In this document: piece after piece, positions 8,897-15,579 of the stretch | How the letters are laid out: each line of letters opens with the position of its first letter | Numbering within the stretch: position 1 is the stretch's first letter | From: Thermomonas sp. | Lineage (GTDB): Bacteria > Pseudomonadota > Gammaproteobacteria > Xanthomonadales > Xanthomonadaceae | Assembly: GCA_024711415.1 (NCBI GenBank) | Contig: JANJSW010000135.1 | Location: forward strand, 1-19,549 | DNA: 19,549 nt | Direction of reading: 5' to 3' | Made by a program: the position numbers and the translations under genes | Notes under the pieces: generated by a model | Database searches by the model: none | Told to the model about the DNA's origin: nothing | The model's input: the letters and a program-made list of their open reading frames with translations, nothing else

Positions 8897-10969
8897 ATGG
8901 ATTCGGCAATCCTCATCTCCAAGACCCAATTGGTGCTGGTCGTGCTGCTGCCGCTGATCGGCAGCCTCCTGGCTGGCCTGTTCGGCCGCCGGATCGGCCG
9001 CGCCGGTGCGCACACCGCCACCATCCTCGGCGTGGCGGGCAGCTGCGCGCTGTCCGTGCACGTGCTGTGGCAGTTGATGCAGGGCGCTGCGACCTTCAAC
9101 GAGAACCTCTACACCTGGATGCAGGTGGGCGATATCTCGGTCAACGTCGGCTTCATGGTGGACAAGCTGACCGCGATGATGATGGTGGTGGTCACCTTCG
9201 TCTCGCTGCTGGTGCACATCTACACCATCGGCTACATGGCCGAGGACGACGGCTATCAGCGCTTCTTCAGCTACATCTCGCTGTTCACCTTCAGCATGCT
9301 GATGCTGGTGATGAGCAACAACTTCATGCAGCTGTTCTTCGGCTGGGAAGCGGTGGGCCTGGTGTCCTACCTGCTGATCGGCTTCTGGTACAAGAAGCCG
9401 ACCGCGATCTTCGCCAACCTCAAGGCGTTCCTGGTCAACCGCGTCGGTGACTTCGGCTTCCTGCTGGGCATCGCCGGCGTGTTGTACTGGATCGGCTCGC
9501 TCGACTACGCGCAGGCGTTCGCCAACGCCGACGCCATCCGCGGCATGAGCGTGGAGATCCTGCCGGGCCAGGCCTGGTCGATCGCGACCGTGATCTGCAT
9601 CTGCCTGTTCATCGGCGCCATGGGCAAGTCTGCGCAGGTGCCGCTGCACGTGTGGCTGCCGGATTCGATGGAAGGCCCGACCCCGATTTCGGCGCTGATC
9701 CACGCCGCGACCATGGTGACCGCCGGCATCTTCATGGTGGCGCGCATGTCGCCGCTGTTCGAGCTGTCCGAGACCGCACTCAATTTCGTCCTGTTCATCG
9801 GTGCGACGACCGCGTTCTGGACCGGCCTGATCGGCATGGTGCAGAACGACATCAAGCGCGTGGTGGCGTACTCCACGCTGTCGCAGCTGGGCTACATGAC
9901 GGTGGCGCTGGGCGTGTCCGCGTACTCGGCGGCGGTCTACCACCTCATGACCCACGCGTTCTTCAAGGCGCTGCTGTTCCTCGGCGCCGGCTCGGTCATC
10001 ATCGGCATGCACCACGAGCAGGACATGCGCAAGATGGGCGGCCTGCGCAAGTACATGCCGGTGACCCACATCACCATGTGGCTGGGCACGCTGGCGCTGG
10101 TGGCCACGCCGTTCTTCAGCGGCTACTACTCGAAGGACGCGATCATCGTCGCCGCCGGCGAGCACGCGGGCGAGGGCGGCTTCATCGCGCAGTACGCCTA
10201 TTGGGCCGTGCTGCTGGGCGCCTTCGTGACCAGCTTCTACAGCTTCCGCCTGCTGTACCTGACCTTCTTCGGCGAGGAGCGCTTCAGGGATGCCCACGGA
10301 CATGGCCATGACGCGCACCACGACGCCCACCATGACGACGGCCACGGCCACCACGGCGCGCACGAGCCGCACGAGTCGCCATGGGTCGTGACCCTGCCGC
10401 TGGTGCTGCTGGCGATCCCGTCGGTGGTGATCGGCTTCTTCACCGCCGGCCCGATGCTGTTCGGTACCGACTGGGCGGGCCACGAGAAGGGTGCGGGCTT
10501 CTTCGACGGCGCGATTTTCGTCGAGCCGGCGCGCGACGTGATGGCGAAGATCGCCGCGGCGGACTGGCATGGTCCGGTGGCGTTCGCCCTGCACGGCTTC
10601 ATGACCCCGGCGTTCCTGCTGGCGCTGGCGGGCTTCGCGCTGGCCACGCTGCTGTATCTGGTCAAGCCGGAGCTGCGCACTGGCATCACCCGCGCGCTCG
10701 CCGCGCCGATCCGACTGCTGGAACGCAAGTACTACATGGACGACCTGTGGATCGGCGGCATGGCCGGCGGCAGCATCAAGCTGGGCAGGCTGTCCAGCCT
10801 GATCGACAACAGGGTGGTGGATGGCGCGGTGAATGGCGCCGTCAGCCTGGTGGGAACGGTAGCGGCGGCGCTGCGCAAAGTGCAGACCGGCTACCTCTAC
10901 CACTACGCGTTCGCAATGATCCTGGGCCTGGTCGCGCTGCTGGCGATGGCCCGGTACTACTGGCAGTAA
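8897..10969 (+). CDS. nuoL: NADH-quinone oxidoreductase subunit L
   Basis: A 690-residue ND5-family subunit at the distal end of the membrane arm, one of three antiporter-like proton channels. The conserved GWEAVGLVSYLLIGFW places the pumping Glu at residue 151. GAMGKSAQVPLHVWLPDSME places the buried Lys at residue 244 and includes the family hallmark. The YSTLSQLGYM segment and MTHAFFKALLFLGAGS follow. After residue 464 there is a soluble loop with 12 His in 30 residues (465-494), then the C-terminal helices and the long lateral-helix region. The last transmembrane segment is FAMILGLVALLAMARYYW. Length is somewhat over the E. coli form, mainly because of the His-rich loop. The stop is followed by a 16-base gap before nuoM. 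Confidence 0.97.
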   Translation: MDSAILISKTQLVLVVLLPLIGSLLAGLFGRRIGRAGAHTATILGVAGSCALSVHVLWQLMQGAATFNENLYTWMQVGDISVNVGFMVDKLTAMMMVVVTFVSLLVHIYTIGYMAEDDGYQRFFSYISLFTFSMLMLVMSNNFMQLFFGWEAVGLVSYLLIGFWYKKPTAIFANLKAFLVNRVGDFGFLLGIAGVLYWIGSLDYAQAFANADAIRGMSVEILPGQAWSIATVICICLFIGAMGKSAQVPLHVWLPDSMEGPTPISALIHAATMVTAGIFMVARMSPLFELSETALNFVLFIGATTAFWTGLIGMVQNDIKRVVAYSTLSQLGYMTVALGVSAYSAAVYHLMTHAFFKALLFLGAGSVIIGMHHEQDMRKMGGLRKYMPVTHITMWLGTLALVATPFFSGYYSKDAIIVAAGEHAGEGGFIAQYAYWAVLLGAFVTSFYSFRLLYLTFFGEERFRDAHGHGHDAHHDAHHDDGHGHHGAHEPHESPWVVTLPLVLLAIPSVVIGFFTAGPMLFGTDWAGHEKGAGFFDGAIFVEPARDVMAKIAAADWHGPVAFALHGFMTPAFLLALAGFALATLLYLVKPELRTGITRALAAPIRLLERKYYMDDLWIGGMAGGSIKLGRLSSLIDNRVVDGAVNGAVSLVGTVAAALRKVQTGYLYHYAFAMILGLVALLAMARYYWQ

Positions 10970-10985
10970 GCCGGCAACCGACGAG

Positions 10986-12512
10986 ATGGAAACCGCAAGC
11001 GTGACCCACTGGCCCCTGCTTAGTCTTCTGATCTGGCTGCCGATCCTCGGCGGCGTGTTCTCCCTGCTTGCCGGCAACCGGCGGCCCGAGCTTGCGCGCT
11101 GGATCGCGCTGGGCTTCGCGCTGGTTTCCCTGGCGCTGAGCATCCCGCTGTTCACCGGCTTCGATGCCAGCAGCGCGGCGATGCAGTTCGTCGAGCAGCG
11201 CGCGTGGATCCCCGCCTACGACATCCAGTACCACCTCGGCGCGGACGGCCTGTCGGTGCCGCTGATCGGCCTGACCACGCTGGTCGGCGTGCTGGTGCTG
11301 GTGGGCGCCTGGGGTTCGGTGGACAAGCGCGTGGCGCAGTACTTCGCCTGCCTGATGTTCCTGGAAGGCCTGATGATCGGCGTGTTCTGCGCGCTCGATT
11401 CCATGCTGTTCTACGTGTTCTTCGAGGCGATGCTGATCCCGATGTTCATCGTGATCGGCGTGTGGGGCGGCCCGCGCCGCATCTACGCCTCGCTGAAGTT
11501 CTTCCTGTACACCTTCCTCGGCTCGGTGTTCATGCTGATCGGGCTGGTGTACCTGTACCTGAAGGGCGGCAGCTGGCAGATCGCCGACATGGCCGCGCTG
11601 CCGCTGACCATGACCGAGCAGACCTGGCTGTTCTTCGCCTTCTTCGGTGCGTTCGCGATCAAGGTGCCGATGTTCCCGGTGCATACCTGGCTGCCGGACG
11701 CGCACGTGGAGGCGCCCACCGGCGGCTCGGTCATCCTGGCGGCGATCATGCTGAAGATCGGCGGCTACGGCTTCCTGCGCTTCACCCTGCCGATCGTGCC
11801 GGACGCCGGCCACGAGTTCGCCTGGCTGATGATCGCCTTCAGTCTCGTGGCCATCGTCTATGTCGGCCTGGTGGCACTGGTGCAGGAGGACATGAAGAAG
11901 CTGATCGCCTATTCGTCGATCGCGCACATGGGTTTCGTCATCCTCGGCACCTTCATCGCGTTCTCGCTGGTGCGCGACCAGGGCCTGGGTGACACCGCCC
12001 GCTTCGGCCTGCAGGGCGCGATGGTGCAGATGGTCTCGCACGGCTTCATTTCCGCGGCGATGTTCTCCAGCGTCGGCGTGCTGTACGACCGCATGCACAC
12101 CCGCATGATCAAGGACTACGGCGGCGTGGCGAAGGTGATGCCGTGGTTCGCGCTGTTCTGGGTGCTGTTCGCCATGGCCAATTCGGGCCTGCCGGGCACC
12201 AGCGGTTTCGTCGGCGAGTTCGTGGTCATCCTGGCCGCGTTCCAGCACAACCCGCTGATCGGCCTGGCCGCGGCGCTCACCCTGATCATCGGCGCCGGCT
12301 ACTCGCTGTGGCTGACCAAGCGGATCATCTGGGGTGAGGTGGGCAACGCCCACGTCGCCGGACTGAAGGACATCAACGCGCGCGAGTGGATCGTGCTGGG
12401 CGTGTTCGCCGCCTTCACCCTGGCGCTGGGCATCAATCCCAAGCCGCTGACCGACCTGATGGAGCCATCCATCGCGCAACTGGCGGCCCAGCTCGCCGCG
12501 ACCAAGCTTTGA
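10986..12512 (+). CDS. nuoM: NADH-quinone oxidoreductase subunit M
   Basis: A 508-residue ND4-family antiporter-like subunit. Key channel residues are Glu147 in VFFEAMLIPMFIVIGVWGG and Lys226 in FAIKVPMFPVHTWLPDAHVE, followed by APTGGSVILA and AYSSIAHMGFV. These are the family signatures. The first helix begins WPLLSLLIWLPILGG. The ATG at 10986 is taken as the start; a GTG at 11001 (MTHWPLL) is an alternative that would drop five residues and has a GGAAA run upstream. It follows nuoL by 16 bases and precedes nuoN by four, so it lies in the same transcript. Confidence 0.97.
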   Translation: METASVTHWPLLSLLIWLPILGGVFSLLAGNRRPELARWIALGFALVSLALSIPLFTGFDASSAAMQFVEQRAWIPAYDIQYHLGADGLSVPLIGLTTLVGVLVLVGAWGSVDKRVAQYFACLMFLEGLMIGVFCALDSMLFYVFFEAMLIPMFIVIGVWGGPRRIYASLKFFLYTFLGSVFMLIGLVYLYLKGGSWQIADMAALPLTMTEQTWLFFAFFGAFAIKVPMFPVHTWLPDAHVEAPTGGSVILAAIMLKIGGYGFLRFTLPIVPDAGHEFAWLMIAFSLVAIVYVGLVALVQEDMKKLIAYSSIAHMGFVILGTFIAFSLVRDQGLGDTARFGLQGAMVQMVSHGFISAAMFSSVGVLYDRMHTRMIKDYGGVAKVMPWFALFWVLFAMANSGLPGTSGFVGEFVVILAAFQHNPLIGLAAALTLIIGAGYSLWLTKRIIWGEVGNAHVAGLKDINAREWIVLGVFAAFTLALGINPKPLTDLMEPSIAQLAAQLAATKL

Positions 12513-12516
12513 GGAC

Positions 12517-13980
12517 ATGACGACGATGCAGGCCACTCTCGCCATGCCGGCAGCCACCGAACTGCTGCCGCTGATTCCCGAACTGGTGCTGGTGGGCGCC
12601 GCGTTCGCGCTGCTGATGCTGGACCTGTTCCTCAAGGACAGCCAGCGCGTAGTCACCCACGTGCTGTCGATTGCCACCCTTGTGCTGGTGGGCGGGCTGA
12701 TCGCCGCCGGCGTCGGCGTCGGCGAAGACACCGCGGTGCTCAACGGCATGTTCGTGCGCGACACCATGGCCGACGTGCTGAAGGTCGCCACCTGCGTGGT
12801 GTCGGCGATCGCGCTGCTGTTCGTCTGGCCCTACCTGCGCGAGCGCGGGCTGTACAAGGGCGAAGTGTCGGTGCTGATGCTGTTCGCGGTGCTCGGCATG
12901 ATGCTGCTGACCTCGGCTGGCAGCCTGATCATGGTCTACCTGGGACTGGAGCTGCTGGCGCTGAGTTCCTATGCGCTGGTCGCGATCGACCGCGACAGCC
13001 GCCTGGCTTCGGAAGCGGCGATGAAGTACTTCGTGCTGGGCGCGCTGGCCTCGGGCCTGCTGCTGTACGGCATGTCGCTGGTCTACGGCGCCACCGGCAG
13101 CCTGGACCTGGCAGCGATCCGCGATGCCGCCCCGGGCGTGGCGCAGCCGATGCTGCTGCTGACCGGCGTGGTGTTCATGGTCGCGGGCATCTCGTTCAAG
13201 TTCGGCGCCGCGCCGTTCCACATGTGGCTGCCCGACGTCTACCACGGTGCACCGACCCCGATCACCCTGTTCATCGGCTCCGCGCCGAAGCTGGCCGCGT
13301 TCGCCATGGTGGTGCGCCTGCTGGGCTTCGGTGCCGCGCCGCTGGCCGAGCACTGGCAGCCGATGCTGGCGGTGCTGGCTGCGCTGTCGCTGGTGGTGGG
13401 CAACGTCATCGCGCTGATGCAGACCAACCTCAAGCGCATGCTGGCGTATTCCACCATCTCGCACGTTGGTTTCCTGTTCCTCGGCCTGGCCGGCGGTGGC
13501 GCGGAAGGCTACGCGGCGGCGATGTTCTATGCGATCAGCTACGCGCTGATGGCCACCGCGGCGTTCGGCGCGATCGTGCTGCTGGCGCGTCGCGGTTTCG
13601 AGGCCGACAACATCGACGACTTCAAGGGCCTGAACGCGCGCGATCCGTGGAGCGCCGGCATGGTGCTGTGCGTGATGGCGTCGCTGGCCGGCATCCCGCC
13701 GTTCCTCGGCTTCTGGGCCAAGCTGGCCGTGCTGCGCGCGGCGATCAACGGCGGCATGCTGTGGTTGGCCATCGTCGGCGTGTTGTTCGCGGTGATCGGC
13801 GCGTTCTACTACCTGCGCGTCATCAAGGTCATGTACTTCGACGAGCCGGTCGGCGAGCCGGTGGTGCCGCGCGATGACCGCACGCTGCGCCTGGTATTCG
13901 GCGTCAACGCCCTCGGCCTGCTGGTGCTGGGCGTGTTCTGGAACCCCATGATGGCGTGGTGCCAGGCGGCTTTCGCCTGA
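12517..13980 (+). CDS. nuoN: NADH-quinone oxidoreductase subunit N
   Basis: A 487-residue ND2-family antiporter-like subunit, the last gene of the operon. Signatures include YLGLELLALSSYALVA with Glu145, FKFGAAPFHMWLPDVYHGAP with Lys228 just before it (SFKFG), and AYSTISHVGFLFLGL. The C-terminal half contains SLAGIPPFLGFWAKL and FYYLRVIKVMYFDEP, both typical. The ATG at 12517 is four bases after the nuoM stop but has no room for a ribosome site. A second in-frame ATG at 12526 sits 11 bases after a GAGG at 12511-12514 and may be the real start, which changes only three residues. A terminator follows 44 bases after the stop. Confidence 0.97.
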   Translation: MTTMQATLAMPAATELLPLIPELVLVGAAFALLMLDLFLKDSQRVVTHVLSIATLVLVGGLIAAGVGVGEDTAVLNGMFVRDTMADVLKVATCVVSAIALLFVWPYLRERGLYKGEVSVLMLFAVLGMMLLTSAGSLIMVYLGLELLALSSYALVAIDRDSRLASEAAMKYFVLGALASGLLLYGMSLVYGATGSLDLAAIRDAAPGVAQPMLLLTGVVFMVAGISFKFGAAPFHMWLPDVYHGAPTPITLFIGSAPKLAAFAMVVRLLGFGAAPLAEHWQPMLAVLAALSLVVGNVIALMQTNLKRMLAYSTISHVGFLFLGLAGGGAEGYAAAMFYAISYALMATAAFGAIVLLARRGFEADNIDDFKGLNARDPWSAGMVLCVMASLAGIPPFLGFWAKLAVLRAAINGGMLWLAIVGVLFAVIGAFYYLRVIKVMYFDEPVGEPVVPRDDRTLRLVFGVNALGLLVLGVFWNPMMAWCQAAFA

Positions 13981-13993
13981 TGCAATAGCCGCC

Positions 13994-14010
13994 GGCGTCG
14001 CAGCGACGCC
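13994..14010. other. Small hairpin between nuoN and the terminator
   Basis: GGCGTCG at 13994-14000 pairs perfectly with CGACGCC at 14004-14010 around a three-base loop (CAG). It sits 13 bases after the nuoN stop and 14 bases before the main terminator. It has no T-run of its own. It may stabilise the 3' end of the nuo transcript, but such short G+C inverted repeats also arise by chance in DNA of this composition. Confidence 0.4.
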
Positions 14011-14024
14011 ATGCGGTGAAGCGC

Positions 14025-14050
14025 AAAAGCCCGCCATCCGGCGGGCTTTT
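14025..14050. terminator. Bidirectional intrinsic terminator, nuo operon / DUF6522-like gene
   Basis: AAAAGCCCGCC (14025-14035) and GGCGGGCTTTT (14040-14050) form a perfect 11-base-pair stem with a four-base loop (ATCC). On the + strand it is followed by TTTTGTTTT, so it ends nuoN transcripts. The A-run on the left becomes a T-run on the - strand, so it should also stop the convergent gene whose stop is at 14099. Position between two convergent genes supports use in both directions. Confidence 0.92.
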
Positions 14051-14098
14051 GTTTTGGGCGGGGAACAATGGCCTGCGCGTTGACGTGCCGTACACCCG

Positions 14099-14362
14099 TC
14101 AACGCATGCGTTGCTCCACGTCGCCAACGAAGCGCCCCTGGCGGTCCACCACCACGCGCGCGCGCTTTGTGCCGTGGTAGAAGGTGGCGCGATACAGGCC
14201 GGCGTCCTCGCCGGTGCCGCGCTCGCACAGCCGGTCGATCTTGCGCTGCTCCAGCAGGCGCAGGAAGGCGTCCTGTTGCAGGCCCAGCGCCGCGGCGATC
14301 GGCGCGGCGTCGATCTCGATTTCGAGCGCGGGATTGAGGTCGAGCGGGATGGACTTGCCCAT
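14099..14362 (-). CDS. DUF6522-like small protein of unknown function
   Basis: An 87-residue protein with no signal peptide or membrane segment. The pattern is that of the DUF6522 family as I remember it: an EIEIDAAPIAAALGL start (residues 14-28), a short helix, then LCERGTGEDAG (45-55) and a strand pair RATFYHGTKRARVVVDRQGR (58-77). Function is unknown to me. The frame opens up to 14431. I chose the ATG at 14360-14362 because the conserved-looking part starts soon after it and the upstream residues look non-coding. No clear ribosome site is visible before it. It is convergent with nuoN and shares its terminator, and it is cut off from the cytochrome operon upstream by another terminator, so it is probably transcribed alone. 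Confidence 0.72.
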   Translation of the reverse strand: MGKSIPLDLNPALEIEIDAAPIAAALGLQQDAFLRLLEQRKIDRLCERGTGEDAGLYRATFYHGTKRARVVVDRQGRFVGDVEQRMR

Positions 14363-14446
14363 GGCGTGCGGTAGTTCGGTAACCGGTCTATTTCGCCGTT
14401 GGTGCGCCGCCGGCGCCATGACCCCGGTCAAACGATGGGTAAACGA

Positions 14447-14466
14447 AAGGGGCCCTGCGGCCCCTT
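14447..14466 (-). terminator. Intrinsic terminator of the cytochrome c operon
   Basis: AAGGGGCC (14447-14454) and GGCCCCTT (14459-14466) form a perfect eight-base-pair stem around a four-base loop. Read on the - strand, the stem is followed by TTTCGTTT, a moderate T-run. The + strand side lacks one. It lies 26 bases beyond the stop of the second cytochrome gene, the right place to end that operon. Confidence 0.82.
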
Positions 14467-14492
14467 CCGGAATGCGCGGATGCAGCAGGCGC

Positions 14493-14924
14493 TCAGTTGG
14501 CGTTCTGCAGGTCCCGCAGGCTGCCAGGCACGCTGGCGTAGTAGGCGGCGAGATCAGCGATCTGCTGGTCGCTCAGGTTCTTGGCCTGCGCCGCCATCAC
14601 GTCGGCAGTGGCACCGGCGCGGGTACCGCCGCGATAACCCTGCAGCGCCTGCGCGAGGTAGTCGGCGTACTGGCCGCCCAGCTTGGGATACATGCCGTCG
14701 ATCGGGGCGTTGCCGTCGGCGCCGTGGCAGGAGGCGCAGGGCGCGATGCCTTCTCCGCCCTTGGCGGCGAATTCGCGGCCGGCGTCGATGTTGCCGTCGG
14801 GCAGGCCGGCGGAGCTTGCCTTGGCTTCGTTGGCGGGGGCATGGCCGCCTTCGGACTTGCCACCGCAGGCCGACAGGGCCAGCGCGCAGGCGAGGGTGAG
14901 CAGGGTCATGGAGGTCTTGGTCAT
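14493..14924 (-). CDS. c-type cytochrome, predicted lipoprotein
   Basis: A 143-residue single-haem class I cytochrome c. The N-terminus is a lipoprotein signal: MTKTSMTLLTLACALALSAC with lipobox LSAC, so Cys20 should be lipidated and the protein held at a membrane facing the periplasm. A polar linker (residues 21-46) precedes the haem domain. The haem motif is CASCH (63-67), followed by GADGN and YPKLGGQYADYLAQAL, as in c4/c553-type cytochromes. Met110 in DVMAAQAKNLS is the likely distal ligand. The domain ends DQQIADLAAYYASV. The longer reading from 15137 overlays the neighbouring gene and has no signal peptide, so the ATG at 14922-14924 is preferred. A second Met at residue 6 is a possible start. 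It follows the other cytochrome gene by eight bases and is likely co-transcribed. Confidence 0.93.
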   Translation of the reverse strand: MTKTSMTLLTLACALALSACGGKSEGGHAPANEAKASSAGLPDGNIDAGREFAAKGGEGIAPCASCHGADGNAPIDGMYPKLGGQYADYLAQALQGYRGGTRAGATADVMAAQAKNLSDQQIADLAAYYASVPGSLRDLQNAN

Positions 14925-14932
14925 GGCTCGGC

Positions 14933-15352
14933 TCACTTCAGGCTGGACAGGTAGGCGGCGATGTCGGCGATATCCTGCTGGGAGAAGCTCTCCGCCTGCG
15001 CCTGCATCGTCGGGTGCTTGCGCTTGCCGGTGCCGTACTCGGTCAGGGCATTGCGCAGGTAGGTTTCCGACTGGCCGCCGATCTTGGGCACGTGGTAGCT
15101 GGGATAGGCGTTCTTGTAGCCGGTGAGGCCGTGGCAACCGCGGCAGGTGTAGGTCAGGCCCTTGCCACGGGTGGCATCGCCGGTCGCGGGTGCGGCGGGG
15201 GCCGCCGGGGCGGGAGCGGCCGCAACCGGCGCGGCTTCCGTGGCGGGAGCGGGGGCATCGGCCGCAGCGGGTGCGGACGGATCCTGCGCAGTGACGGCAA
15301 AGGCCGCCAGGAGCAGGGCAAGGCTTGCGGCAATCGGCAGCGGTCGCATCAT
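14933..15352 (-). CDS. c-type cytochrome with Pro/Ala-rich linker
   Basis: A 139-residue single-haem class I cytochrome c, first gene of a two-gene operon. MMRPLPIAASLALLLAAFAVTA is a Sec signal peptide with likely cleavage before Gln23. A linker of almost only Ala, Pro, Thr and Glu follows (about 24-57). The haem motif is CRGCH (70-74), with VPKIGGQSETYLRNAL after it and Met116 in HPTMQAQAESFS as probable distal ligand. The end is SQQDIADIAAYLSSLK. It resembles its partner gene (IGGQ/LGGQ, DIADIAAYL/QIADLAAYY), so the two probably arose by duplication. The frame runs to 15415, but the ATG at 15350-15352 is chosen: it starts the signal peptide and has GGAA seven bases upstream. Its likely role is periplasmic electron transfer near the terminal oxidases; the specific partner cannot be told. 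Confidence 0.92.
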   Translation of the reverse strand: MMRPLPIAASLALLLAAFAVTAQDPSAPAAADAPAPATEAAPVAAAPAPAAPAAPATGDATRGKGLTYTCRGCHGLTGYKNAYPSYHVPKIGGQSETYLRNALTEYGTGKRKHPTMQAQAESFSQQDIADIAAYLSSLK

Positions 15353-15387
15353 CTGGCTGTTCCGGACTGTGTATCGGTAAAGGAAGT

Positions 15388-15410
15388 CGGGCGCCGGTGT
15401 TGGGCGCCCG
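15388..15410 (-). promoter_or_regulatory. Hairpin in the 5' leader of the cytochrome operon
   Basis: CGGGCGCC (15388-15395) and GGCGCCCG (15403-15410) pair perfectly around a seven-base loop. It lies 35 bases upstream of the first cytochrome start and just downstream of the proposed -10 box, so it would form at the very 5' end of the mRNA. It might protect the message or bind a regulator. No T-run follows, so it is not a terminator. Confidence 0.45.
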
Positions 15411-15418
15411 TTCATTCG

Positions 15419-15447
15419 AGTATAGCGGCGAAAGCCCCGGACTTCAC
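15419..15447 (-). promoter_or_regulatory. Possible sigma-70-type promoter for the cytochrome operon
   Basis: On the - strand TATACT (15424 to 15419) matches the -10 consensus at five of six bases. With a 17-base spacer, GTGAAG (15447 to 15442) is a weak -35 match at three of six. The site faces the cytochrome genes, about 67 bases before the start codon. The -10 is rare A/T-rich sequence in this G+C-rich region, which supports it; the -35 does not help much. Confidence 0.4.
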
Positions 15448-15579
15448 ATGCGACTCATCCGCATCGCCGGAGCGGGCGGTGCGGTCGTGGCGAAAACCCC
15501 CCTGCCATTGGCATCCATGACCTTCGGCGGATGGCGTGGTTTCTGGCGCTGGTGACATACTTGACTACAACACTAACCC

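Larger units (their letters stand above)
15353..15579. other. Divergent intergenic region, cytochromes / RND operon
   Basis: 227 bases between two divergent operons. The left part holds the proposed cytochrome promoter and leader hairpin. On the right, just before the adaptor gene, a TTGACT (15561-15566) matches the -35 consensus well, but no -10 box lies at the right distance, and no Shine-Dalgarno sequence precedes either adaptor start. I see no regulator gene or clear operator palindrome for the RND operon here. Confidence 0.5.

Noticed and set aside
8786..11155. 789-codon - strand frame opposite nuoL
   Set aside because: Shadow of nuoL; composition is an artefact of reading conserved membrane-protein codons backwards.
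10842..14127. Two overlapping long - strand frames opposite nuoM and nuoN
   Set aside because: Both consist of His/Gln/Glu/Arg-rich sequence typical of antisense reading of hydrophobic G+C-rich genes, and they overlap each other.
14376..14384. CGGTAACCG palindrome upstream of the DUF6522-like gene
   Set aside because: Only four-base arms; too short to tell from chance without conservation data.
14493..15137. Extended 214-residue reading of the second cytochrome
   Set aside because: The extra 71 residues are out-of-frame sequence of the neighbouring cytochrome; the lipoprotein signal at 14924 marks the true start.
15561..15566. TTGACT as a -35 box for the RND operon
   Set aside because: A -10 box at normal spacing would fall within the gene at 15584-15589, where the bases are CGATTT, so no promoter can be supported.
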